From: an uncultured Nitrospina sp.
GTDB lineage: Bacteria > Nitrospinota > Nitrospinia > Nitrospinales > VA-1
Length of the DNA stretch: 5,709 bases
Direction of reading: 5' to 3'
Assembly: GCA_950072225.1 (NCBI GenBank)
Contig: CATMOP010000148.1
Span: 1-5,709 of the forward strand
A model generated the notes under the pieces. The model worked only from the letters and a program-made list of their open reading frames with translations. It was not told the DNA's origin and did not search any database. Below, one piece after another: positions 1 through 5,709 of this stretch (position 1 is its first letter; every line of letters starts with the position of its first letter). A program made the translations under genes and the position numbers.

Positions 1-1254
1 GTTATAGTCCACATTCATGTGATGTGTCACGGAATTATTCACACTAATGGTCTCTTTTCTGTCCGGATTAAAAATTACAATGTCCGCATCACTTCCAACA
101 GCAATTGTTCCCTTTTTTGGAAATAATCCGAACATTTTAGCTGATGCAGTTGAAGTTAACTCTACAAATCTGTTAAGGGAAATTCGCCCTTCAACCACTC
201 CTCCATTAAAGACCAGGCTCATCCGGTTTTCTACTCCCGGGCCCCCATTTGGAATTTTAGAAAAATCATTTATGCCCATCTCTTTTTGTTCCTTAAAACA
301 GAAGGGACAGTGGTCAGTGGAAATGGACATCAAATCACCCATCTGCAATCCTCTCCAAAGTTCTTTCTGATTCCACTTTTCCCGTAGGGGTGGCGTCATG
401 ACATATTTTGCTCCTTCAAATCCTTCCTGTTCGTAGTAGGAGTGATCGAGAAAGAGGTACTGGGGACAAGTTTCAGCGAAAACATGAGCGCCTCTGTCCC
501 TCGCCAGCACTACCTGTTCCAGAGCATCAGCGGAAGATAAATGAACAATATACACAGGAACATCGGCAACTTCTGCAATAGCGATGGATCTATGGACCCC
601 TTCAGCTTCCATTCTGGTGGGACGTGTGAGAGCATGCCATTTCGGGCCAGTTTTTCCTTCAGCAAGTGCACTTTTCACAATTTCATCAATGACAATTCCG
701 TTTTCTGCATGCATACAGATTACCGTTCCGTCTTGTCCTGCTTTTCGCATGGCGCGAAAGAGTGTAGCATCATCAGCATAAAGTACGCCGGGATAAGCCA
801 TAAATAATTTATAAGATGTAACCCCTTCGTCTGCAAGTGTTCGCATTTCCGGCACTCGGTCGTCTTCCAGATCAGTGATGATCATGTGGAAACCATAGTC
901 TATCGCCGTCTTTCCTTCCGCCTTTTTGTGCCAGGTTTCCAGTGCCTCCAGGGTGGAATGTCCTTTTGTCTGGATCGCAAAGTCAATCAGTGTGGTAGTA
1001 CCTCCATGAGCCGCTGCCCGTGTTCCTGTTTCGAAATCATCTGCGGAAACCGTACCGGCAAATGGCATGTCAAGGTGAGTATGTGGATCTATCCCGCCGG
1101 GAATTACGTATTTGCCCTGGGCATCGATGACCCTGTCAGCCTTCACATCCAGATTTTTTCCTATCAGGTTAACCTGTTCACTTTCAACAAAAATATCTCC
1201 CTTGTAATCATCTACCGCTGTAATGACTCGACCGTTTTTTATTAGCAGTGACAT
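1..1254 (-). CDS. hydA: Dihydropyrimidinase / D-hydantoinase, 3' end cut by window edge
   Basis: A cytosolic zinc amidohydrolase that hydrolyses 5,6-dihydrouracil, dihydrothymine or hydantoins to N-carbamoyl amino acids, the second step of reductive pyrimidine breakdown. The 418 visible residues begin with the small beta-sandwich segment (LLIKNGRVI). All six expected binuclear-metal ligands are present: His58 and His60 in DPHTHL, Lys149 in SYKLFMAYP (the lysine carbamylated in this family), His182 in MHAEN, His238 in VHLSS and Asp314 in STDHCPF. Tyr154 matches the substrate-stabilising Tyr of hydantoinases, and IPNGGPGVENRM (334-345) is the usual substrate-loop block. Family members are about 460 residues, so roughly 40-50 C-terminal residues lie beyond base 1. 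The start is backed by AGGAG at 1264-1268, nine bases upstream of the ATG. The gap to the permease gene is 31 bases, suggesting co-transcription. Family assignment is secure. The choice between dihydropyrimidine and other cyclic ureides rests on the neighbouring permease and mmsA. Confidence 0.93.
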   Translation of the reverse strand, partial: MSLLIKNGRVITAVDDYKGDIFVESEQVNLIGKNLDVKADRVIDAQGKYVIPGGIDPHTHLDMPFAGTVSADDFETGTRAAAHGGTTTLIDFAIQTKGHSTLEALETWHKKAEGKTAIDYGFHMIITDLEDDRVPEMRTLADEGVTSYKLFMAYPGVLYADDATLFRAMRKAGQDGTVICMHAENGIVIDEIVKSALAEGKTGPKWHALTRPTRMEAEGVHRSIAIAEVADVPVYIVHLSSADALEQVVLARDRGAHVFAETCPQYLFLDHSYYEQEGFEGAKYVMTPPLREKWNQKELWRGLQMGDLMSISTDHCPFCFKEQKEMGINDFSKIPNGGPGVENRMSLVFNGGVVEGRISLNRFVELTSTASAKMFGLFPKKGTIAVGSDADIVIFNPDRKETISVNNSVTHHMNVDYN

Positions 1255-1263
1255 TTTGTAATT

Positions 1264-1268
1264 CTCCT
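1264..1268 (-). promoter_or_regulatory. Ribosome binding site of the hydantoinase gene
   Basis: AGGAG on the minus strand, nine bases ahead of the ATG at 1254-1252. It is the clearest Shine-Dalgarno site in the window and fixes the hydantoinase start. The permease and mmsA starts have much weaker sites. Confidence 0.75.
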
Positions 1269-1285
1269 GTCCAATTAATCCTTTA

Positions 1286-2686
1286 TTACGTACGTCCCCA
1301 GGCGGTCAGTCCCCGCTCCTCATCAGTTCCCGGGACAGTGTTGTCCAGTAAAAGAGCAATAAAAGCGCCTACTGCCATACCGGTACTTCCCAGGGTATTG
1401 ATTATGTTTGCCAACCATTCAGTTTCAAGTGTTAAAGGATGAGAAGCAAAATACTCCGGCACACTCAACCCCATGAAAAACGCAAAACCTAAAATAAAAA
1501 GATTCCGGGTAGAATTCAGGTCCACGAACTGGAGATTAGACAGTCCCACAGCAGTGATCATCCCGAACATAGCGCAATACATACCGCCCACAATCGGACT
1601 TGGAATAGTGGTAAAAAGTGCGCCAAACTTTGAAACCGTTCCCAGCAGGATCATGATGATGGCTCCGGCCTGAACCACTCTTCTCGATCCTACCCGTGTC
1701 AGTCCGATGGCGCCGATATTTTCGCTGTAGGAGGTGGTACCGTTTCCCGTACCAAAAATTCCAGCTATAAAACATCCAATACCCTCGAAAGTAATCCCCC
1801 GGTTTATAGTTCGCTCATTGGGTATTTCTGCACCGCTGAGCCTGGCACAGGCATAGTAATCTCCTATCGATTCTACAATGGACGCAATGTACCCGGCCAG
1901 CATCCCTACAAAAGCAGCTATTCCAAACTGCGGAATCCCCCACTGCAACGGATATGGTACCCGAAACCAGGGTGCATTTTTCAGATTTTCCATACTAGTA
2001 AAAGACGGGTGGCTTTCTGTGAAAACACCCAAGATTGTAAAAATTGCTGCCACTGCCCACGCCGTCAGAATCGCCAATAGAATGGGATAAAGTTCAATTG
2101 AACGGTATCTGGATTTAAGATATTGACTGAAGAGTATTATGAGAATAATTGTCAATCCGCCAATTGGCCAGTGTGTTCCTGCCATGGGAGCACCAAATTT
2201 AAAGAGAGCCAAACCAATAAGCGCAATCGTTGGAGCGATGGTGATGGGCCCAACAAAACGAAGAAGTTTCCCGACCAGTCCTGTAACACCAATACCAATT
2301 TCAAAAACAGAGCCGGCAATGATAGCACCCTGAACGTGCTGCATCCGCACCTCCCAGCCGACATTGTTCAAAGCAGCCATCCCGCAGACGGCAATAGTTG
2401 GCGCCAGGAAGGAAAACGTTCCACCTTGTACAATGGGAAGGCGGTTGCCCCAGGTCGTCTGGAGCAGTGTCGTTATTCCGCTGACGAAAAACATGGTGGC
2501 AATCAGCCATCCTAACTCCACCGGTTTGTCTTCTAACCCAAGAGGCTTACTCAGGATAAGCGGTATTGCCAAAGTAGAACCAAACATAGTGAGGTAGTGC
2601 TGCAAGCCCAGAACGACGGTCTCAACCATAGGCGGTTTATCATCAATACCGTACAACAGGTTATTATTTTTGTTCTGGTTCACCAT
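1286..2686 (-). CDS. NCS2/SLC23-family nucleobase permease, likely uracil/thymine uptake
   Basis: An inner-membrane nucleobase:cation symporter of 466 residues, a normal length for NCS2, with about 14 hydrophobic spans. Hallmarks in order are QHYLTMFG (29-36, His30 at the place of the UraA TM1 His), the VESIGDYYACARLSG block (271-285, Glu272 the TM8 substrate-binding acid), and the NCS2 signature SENIGAIGLTR (321-331, Glu322). It then has GSRRVVQ, GMITAVGLSNLQFVDLNS (375-392) and a C-terminal DNTVPGTDEERGL (448-460). As far as I know the family, the ESIGDYYACARLSG, LSNLQFVDLNS and DNTVPG..EERGL strings are typical of animal SLC23 proteins. The Glu-Asn-Ile-Gly motif matches bacterial uracil permeases, not ascorbate (Pro) or xanthine/urate (Gln) carriers. 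Flanking by mmsA and hydantoinase supports a pyrimidine substrate. The ATG at 2686 has only a weak GGA-containing site upstream. Met20 is an alternative start but has no better site. Uracil versus thymine or another base is inference. Confidence 0.92.
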   Translation of the reverse strand: MVNQNKNNNLLYGIDDKPPMVETVVLGLQHYLTMFGSTLAIPLILSKPLGLEDKPVELGWLIATMFFVSGITTLLQTTWGNRLPIVQGGTFSFLAPTIAVCGMAALNNVGWEVRMQHVQGAIIAGSVFEIGIGVTGLVGKLLRFVGPITIAPTIALIGLALFKFGAPMAGTHWPIGGLTIILIILFSQYLKSRYRSIELYPILLAILTAWAVAAIFTILGVFTESHPSFTSMENLKNAPWFRVPYPLQWGIPQFGIAAFVGMLAGYIASIVESIGDYYACARLSGAEIPNERTINRGITFEGIGCFIAGIFGTGNGTTSYSENIGAIGLTRVGSRRVVQAGAIIMILLGTVSKFGALFTTIPSPIVGGMYCAMFGMITAVGLSNLQFVDLNSTRNLFILGFAFFMGLSVPEYFASHPLTLETEWLANIINTLGSTGMAVGAFIALLLDNTVPGTDEERGLTAWGRT

Positions 2687-2732
2687 AATTAATTTCCGGA
2701 TTTAATAGAAAATATATAAGGGATCGAACTAA

Positions 2733-4187
2733 TCAACTCATCCAATTTGTTCTGGCTTCTGGGTTCCACTTGGTCGTGGTTTTTTTCAGCTTGGTCCAAA
2801 ACTCAATGGAGCTTTTCCCGGTAATGTCTCCTGTACCGAATTTGGATTCATTCCAGCCGCCAAAAGAGAAGGGTTCCCGTGGAACTGGAACGCCAATGTT
2901 GACGCCGATCATACCAGCGCTGGCACGTTCTGCCACATAATTTGCCAGGCTTCCCGATTGAGTAAAAACCGATGCTGCGTTACCGTAAGGGGAATTGTTT
3001 TCAATCTTCAGGGCTTCGTCCACGGTGTCAGCTCTCATAATTGCCAGTACAGGACCAAACACTTCTTCCGTGGCAATTTTCATATCCGGTGTGACAAAAT
3101 CAATCACCGTCGGTCCAACATAATATCCATTTTCTTTACCATTGACAGTAACCCCGCGGCCATCCACCAGAATTTTGGCGCCTTCCGATTCAGCTTCCGT
3201 GATATAACTTTCTATCCGTTCTTGTGCCTGCTTTGAGATTACAGCTCCCAGATTCTCCCCGGGAACAATTTTCTTCACTTCTTCGCAAAGGCTAGTGATA
3301 ATTGAGTCTATATTCCCGACAGCCACCATGGCAGAAGCAGCCATACATCGCTGACCGGCACATCCTGTCATGGATGCCGCTACGTTGGTAGCAGTCATTT
3401 CTTCATTCGCATCCGGAAGAACAATGAGATGGTTTTTTGCTCCTCCAAGACATAAAACCCGTTTAAAATTTCCACTTGCTTTTTTATATACAATTTTTGC
3501 CACTTTGGTAGACCCTACAAAAGTAACCGCGTCTATCCCCGGATTCTCACAGATAGCTTCTACTGTTTCCCTGCCGCCATGAACAACATTTAATACACCT
3601 TCCGGCAATCCTGCGTCGGAAAATAATTCAGCAATACGGTTCGCACTCAACGGAACCTGTTCCGATGCCTTCAGTATCATTGTATTTCCCAGGGTGATGG
3701 CGTTGGGAATTGTCCAGTTCGGTACCATATTGGGAAAATTAAAAGGGGTAATACTGGCTACCACTCCGAGGGGATACCTTTCAGAGCGACATTCTACACC
3801 GCGGCTTACCATTTCTACTTCTCCCAAGCAAATCTGTGGAAGAGAAGTAGCAAACTCTGCCATCTCGATGGAGACGCTTACCTCCGCGCGTGCCTCATCT
3901 ATGGTTTTTCCATTTTCCTCGGTAATCAGCGCTGCAAGTTCTTCAAAGTTTTTTTCCAAAAGGTGACGGTATCGAAAAATGATTTGTGCCCTATCCTTAA
4001 GAGATAAGTTAGCCCAATTAGGAAACGCCTGTTTTGCTCCAGCAACAGCATCATCCACTACATCAGCCGAAGATAGCGGTACCTGAGTAATGACCTCGCC
4101 ATTCAGCGGGTTGAATACGTCAAGAAACTTCCCATTGGAGGGACTGGATTCACCTTTAATAAAATTAGTGAGGATTGAATACTTCAT
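2733..4187 (-). CDS. mmsA: CoA-acylating methylmalonate/malonate-semialdehyde dehydrogenase
   Basis: An NAD- and CoA-dependent aldehyde dehydrogenase that converts methylmalonate semialdehyde to propionyl-CoA, and malonate semialdehyde to acetyl-CoA, with loss of CO2. The 484-residue form starting at 4187 begins YSILTNFIKGE, the usual MMSDH N-terminus. Counted from that start, it shows TPFNFPNMVPNW (147-158, Asn150 the oxyanion Asn), ILKASEQVP (171-179), FVGSTKVAK (223-231, the NAD-binding turn), LGGAKNH (247-253), GQRCMA (278-283, nucleophile Cys281 with the preceding Arg) and EEVFGPVLA (374-382). LGGAKNH stands where hydrolytic aldehyde dehydrogenases carry their general-base Glu, and that loss is characteristic of the CoA-acylating MMSDH group. 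An in-frame ATG at 4247 would add 20 residues, polar and unlike the family, and would run the inverted repeat at 4216-4237 through coding sequence, so 4187 is preferred. Neither start has a well-placed Shine-Dalgarno site. MMSDH also serves inositol and valine breakdown. Here the pyrimidine genes 46 bases downstream point to beta-alanine/beta-aminoisobutyrate-derived semialdehydes. Confidence 0.92.
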   Translation of the reverse strand: MKYSILTNFIKGESSPSNGKFLDVFNPLNGEVITQVPLSSADVVDDAVAGAKQAFPNWANLSLKDRAQIIFRYRHLLEKNFEELAALITEENGKTIDEARAEVSVSIEMAEFATSLPQICLGEVEMVSRGVECRSERYPLGVVASITPFNFPNMVPNWTIPNAITLGNTMILKASEQVPLSANRIAELFSDAGLPEGVLNVVHGGRETVEAICENPGIDAVTFVGSTKVAKIVYKKASGNFKRVLCLGGAKNHLIVLPDANEEMTATNVAASMTGCAGQRCMAASAMVAVGNIDSIITSLCEEVKKIVPGENLGAVISKQAQERIESYITEAESEGAKILVDGRGVTVNGKENGYYVGPTVIDFVTPDMKIATEEVFGPVLAIMRADTVDEALKIENNSPYGNAASVFTQSGSLANYVAERASAGMIGVNIGVPVPREPFSFGGWNESKFGTGDITGKSSIEFWTKLKKTTTKWNPEARTNWMS

Positions 4188-4215
4188 TGATTTATTTTCA
4201 CGATTCCTAGTGATA

Positions 4216-4237
4216 TTAACACTTATTTGTGTGTTAA
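4216..4237. promoter_or_regulatory. Inverted repeat TTAACAC-N8-GTGTTAA ahead of mmsA, candidate operator
   Basis: Perfect 7-bp arms, TTAACAC (4216-4222) and GTGTTAA (4231-4237), separated by 8 bases, centred about 40 bases upstream of the preferred mmsA start. The AT-rich arms and short spacer resemble a dimeric repressor or activator site more than a terminator, because no U-tract follows on either strand. It sits at the head of the three-gene cluster, where a substrate-responsive regulator would act. No regulator gene is visible in the window, so the binding protein is unknown. Confidence 0.45.
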
Positions 4238-4288
4238 AACCATCCATTTTGATTCACTTTTATTCGAACAAAATACTACTTTTTTCCC

Positions 4289-4309
4289 TTTCTTTGCTTT
4301 CGCAAGAAA
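4289..4309 (-). other. Small hairpin with GAAA tetraloop in the mmsA upstream region
   Basis: On the minus strand, TTTC-TTGC-GAAA-GCAA-A-GAAA can fold into an 8-bp stem with a GNRA-type GAAA loop and one bulged A. It lies about 100 bases upstream of the preferred mmsA start and could be part of a 5' leader. It is not followed by a T-run on the minus strand, so it does not look like a terminator for the upstream gene. It is short and could be chance. Confidence 0.25.
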
Positions 4310-4600
4310 CAAGAATCTAAGACAGGAAAGGAAGAATTGTGGACATTTTCCTTTTCCCTTTCCATTCACTTATTATTCCTGTGCAGGGGAGCTGTGCGTT
4401 TTCCTGTCTCCGAATGACCGGAACTGCGAAGGAGAGTGCTTTTAGAGGTGAACCGGAGGGAACTTCAACAAAAGAGGACAGAGAGGGAACCGGAGCAGTG
4501 GAGAGTATTGAGGTGGCTGACTGCGATTATTCACCCCAATCATTTACCTGCGCTCACCATGTAAGTAGTCAAACAAAGAAAGCCAAGGCTGTGCATCTTT
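4310..4600. other. Gene-poor spacer, possibly decayed dispersed repeat
   Basis: I see no convincing gene here. On the plus strand, pyrimidine-rich sequence (4345-4365) gives way to purine-rich sequence (4425-4510). ACCGGA occurs three times, at 4417-4422, 4452-4457 and 4489-4494, spaced 35 and 37 bases, and the last two sit inside GAACCGGAG. The minus-strand text around 4405-4435 (CTCCTTCGCAGTTCCGGTCA, then TTCGGAGACAGG) has the feel of the dispersed intergenic repeats found in many bacterial genomes, but this is an impression that only a genome-wide search can test. Open frames crossing it on the plus strand have low-complexity or Cys/Arg-rich translations and recognisable domains are absent. 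Confidence 0.35.
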
Positions 4601-4624
4601 TCAATCTACTCAGAGGAATCAATT
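4594..4624. repeat. Direct repeat, copy 1
   Basis: It is nearly the same as 5650-5680: 28 of 31 bases match by hand alignment, including an uninterrupted 14-base core CAGAGGAATCAATT (4611-4624). Read on the minus strand it carries the layout of copy 2: a TGA stop, a stop codon (TAG here, TAA in copy 2), then ATT-GAA-AAG and an ATG. The ATG here (4596-4594) opens only an 18-codon frame ending at 4540. Similarity stops abruptly at both edges. Confidence 0.7.
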
Positions 4625-4776
4625 TGTAGCGAATAAGAACAAGTCAACTCTTTGAGAAGCAGAAATTTAAAACTCATTATAGGATAAAAACCATAACTGG
4701 ACGAAAATTACCTTTAATTGGTTCATCTGAAATGAAATACCCTCTTTACCCCCCGTAAGAATAATCAACGTCTTTA
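4625..4776. other. AT-rich spacer downstream of the 5-hmdU kinase-like gene
   Basis: This 152-base stretch has no open frame of note and no clear terminator. A perfect TATAAT on the minus strand at 4676-4681 lacks a good -35 at 16-18 bases, so it is not called as a promoter. A 5-bp stem (TTCAT/ATGAA near 4720-4734) has no T-run after it. It ends with the TAA stop of the next gene. Confidence 0.4.
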
Positions 4777-5652
4777 TTAATTGAAGTTTCCTTTCGGAGT
4801 GAAAACATTTTTCCCCTCAAACTTTTTTGTTCCATTGACATAACTAAAATACTTTCGACACTCACACGAAAGGTATTCGATATCCACAGGTGTAAATTTC
4901 CGAGGAGAATTCGGCCAATATTGAGCTTGTAATTCTACCATTTTCAAAGCGGTGGCATGGTGGTCTTCAAGCCCAAGATGATCTTGCAATCGGTCTAAGT
5001 AGGGTATTGCACCAATTCCTGACGGAACAGGGGTATCTGGTTTTATCGTTTCTGGGTCAAACCAGGAGATATCAATGACCGCCATAAAAATTGGAAAATC
5101 ATTGCTCATCCCAAATTTGTTATTAATCATTTCGGTTGCAGTAACAACATTTCCATCTGATGCTTTAATGCACTTCACAAGGAAATCGACAAGTACAGGT
5201 AATAAATCGGTACAGGCCTCAAATCTGTCATAGACTTTTCCTTCCCAATGCATCGAAACAACTGGATATACTGCAGAAAACCAGGGTTGTGGAACACTAT
5301 TTAGCAAAAATTCTTTTAGGTTCTTTGTCTGTTTCAAAATCGACGGGTCCAGCAAATCCAACGTGGTATCCTTATTGCACCATCTCGCAAAAAACAAAGC
5401 ATGAACTAAATCAGGGAGGGAATCCTTTAGTGGCGCACAGAATCTCTGCACGGCCTTTGAACCCCTATCATCCTCACGAAAGGTGTTAAGAAAACGACCT
5501 TTTTGAAAAATAGGATCATCTGTCCAGGGAGCAGCAATCCCTTTTTCACGTTTGACCCTAATATTCTCCCGCTCAATACACCAATCAAAAAATGATTTCA
5601 CGGGATCTTCAATTGAAAGGCCATCCAGTGCTTTTTCGTATAGATTATTCAT
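4777..5652 (-). CDS. 5-hmdU DNA kinase helical-domain family protein (thymine hypermodification-like)
   Basis: A 291-residue soluble protein with no signal peptide or membrane span. I recognise the family from KSFFDWCIERENIRVKREKG (19-38) followed by PWTDDPIFQ (42-50), RFLNTFREDDR (53-63), a second conserved block at 181-217 (GMSNDFPIFMAVIDISW, later PSGIGAIPYLDRL) and DIEYLSCECRKYFSY (257-271). This pattern matches the helical-domain family described as 5-hydroxymethyl-dU DNA kinase or alpha-glutamyl/putrescinyl-thymine pyrophosphorylase. Members act on hydroxymethyl-uracil in the DNA of some phages, but many chromosomal and fungal members have no known role. I see no P-loop. The typical phage partners (thymidylate synthase-like hydroxymethylase, amino-transfer enzymes) are not visible. 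The start is firm: the ATG follows an in-frame TAA only three codons upstream, though the purine-rich GAAGAG sits too close for a standard ribosome site. It is separated from mmsA by over 500 bases, so co-transcription is unlikely. The biochemical role in this host is unknown. Confidence 0.75.
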   Translation of the reverse strand: MNNLYEKALDGLSIEDPVKSFFDWCIERENIRVKREKGIAAPWTDDPIFQKGRFLNTFREDDRGSKAVQRFCAPLKDSLPDLVHALFFARWCNKDTTLDLLDPSILKQTKNLKEFLLNSVPQPWFSAVYPVVSMHWEGKVYDRFEACTDLLPVLVDFLVKCIKASDGNVVTATEMINNKFGMSNDFPIFMAVIDISWFDPETIKPDTPVPSGIGAIPYLDRLQDHLGLEDHHATALKMVELQAQYWPNSPRKFTPVDIEYLSCECRKYFSYVNGTKKFEGKNVFTPKGNFN

Positions 5653-5680
5653 CTCTTCAATTTACCCAGAGGAATCAATT
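5650..5680. repeat. Direct repeat, copy 2, overlapping the start codon of the 5-hmdU kinase-like gene
   Basis: Partner of 4594-4624, offset exactly 1056 bases in the same orientation. It covers the ATG of the gene at 5652 and the whole 22-base gap back to a possible upstream stop codon. Within the shared 24-base core (5657-5680) TCAAT occurs at both ends, 18 bases apart, which could be a binding-site pattern or chance. Confidence 0.7.
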
Positions 5681-5709
5681 ATTTTTTTCCCACTCTTCTA
5701 CAATTGCAG
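5675..5709 (-). CDS. Possible C-terminal tail of an upstream gene, cut by window edge
   Basis: One minus-strand frame entering from the right edge reads AIVEEWEKNN and stops at TGA (5677-5675). The helical, charged residues look like an ordinary protein C-terminus. It would end 22 bases before the 5-hmdU kinase-like start, a normal operon gap. Only ten codons are visible, so this is a guess that the adjoining sequence would settle; no function can be given. Confidence 0.35.
   Translation of the reverse strand, partial: AIVEEWEKNN

Noticed and set aside
47..370. Plus-strand frame of 107 codons
   Set aside because: It lies antisense to the hydantoinase gene, whose catalytic motifs are intact; the translation shows no family pattern.
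2123..2515. Plus-strand frame of 130 codons
   Set aside because: Antisense to the permease, low-complexity Asn/Lys-rich translation and no ribosome site worth noting.
2687..2732. AT-rich gap between mmsA and the permease as an internal promoter or terminator
   Set aside because: Only 46 bases, without a stem-plus-T-run or a clear -35/-10 pair; an ordinary operon gap is the simpler reading.
4339..4629. Plus-strand frame of 96 codons starting with GTG after a purine-rich AGGAAG
   Set aside because: A plausible ribosome-site lookalike exists, but the translation is Phe-rich, then Cys/Arg-rich, then Glu/Thr-rich with no recognisable domain. It also runs through repeat copy 1 and the phased ACCGGA stretch, so it is more likely chance openness.
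4676..4681. Perfect TATAAT on the minus strand as a promoter
   Set aside because: No acceptable -35 lies 16-18 bases upstream, and the nearest real gene downstream, mmsA, starts about 490 bases away. A six-base match in AT-rich sequence is weak alone.
4720..4734. TTCAT/ATGAA stem as a terminator for the 5-hmdU kinase-like gene
   Set aside because: Only five base pairs and no T-run follows on the minus strand.

Overview
The window reads as a piece of bacterial chromosome of moderate GC content with every supported gene on the minus strand. No rRNA, tRNA, CRISPR array, transposase or phage structural gene is visible. The host phylum cannot be fixed from these genes.

Region A (1-4187, read right to left) is a compact three-gene cluster: a CoA-acylating methylmalonate/malonate-semialdehyde dehydrogenase (mmsA/iolA type), an NCS2/SLC23 nucleobase permease, and a dihydropyrimidinase/D-hydantoinase cut by the left edge. 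The gaps are 46 and 31 bases with no terminator between, so an operon is likely. Together they fit reductive pyrimidine breakdown. The permease brings in uracil or thymine, and the hydantoinase opens the dihydropyrimidine ring. MmsA then turns the malonate or methylmalonate semialdehyde left after deamination into acetyl-CoA or propionyl-CoA. The dihydropyrimidine dehydrogenase, beta-ureidopropionase and aminotransferase steps are not in the window and may lie beyond base 1. The permease resembles animal SLC23 (SVCT-like) transporters but has the Glu-Asn-x-Gly substrate motif of bacterial uracil permeases.

Region B (4188-4776) is a leader and gene-poor spacer. It holds a 7-bp inverted repeat just ahead of mmsA, a small hairpin, a purine-rich stretch that looks like a decayed dispersed repeat, and one copy of an approximately 31-bp direct repeat.

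Region C (4777-5709) holds a 291-residue protein that I recognise as the 5-hydroxymethyl-dU DNA kinase helical-domain family (also described as the alpha-glutamyl/putrescinyl-thymine pyrophosphorylase family). That family is tied to hypermodified thymine in phage DNA. Its start codon sits at the edge of the second copy of the direct repeat, exactly 1056 bases from the first. A possible tail of another minus-strand gene ends 22 bases upstream of it. The gene plus spacer bracketed by direct repeats is the most unusual structure here. It could be a relic of a gene-junction duplication or the footprint of an inserted cassette.
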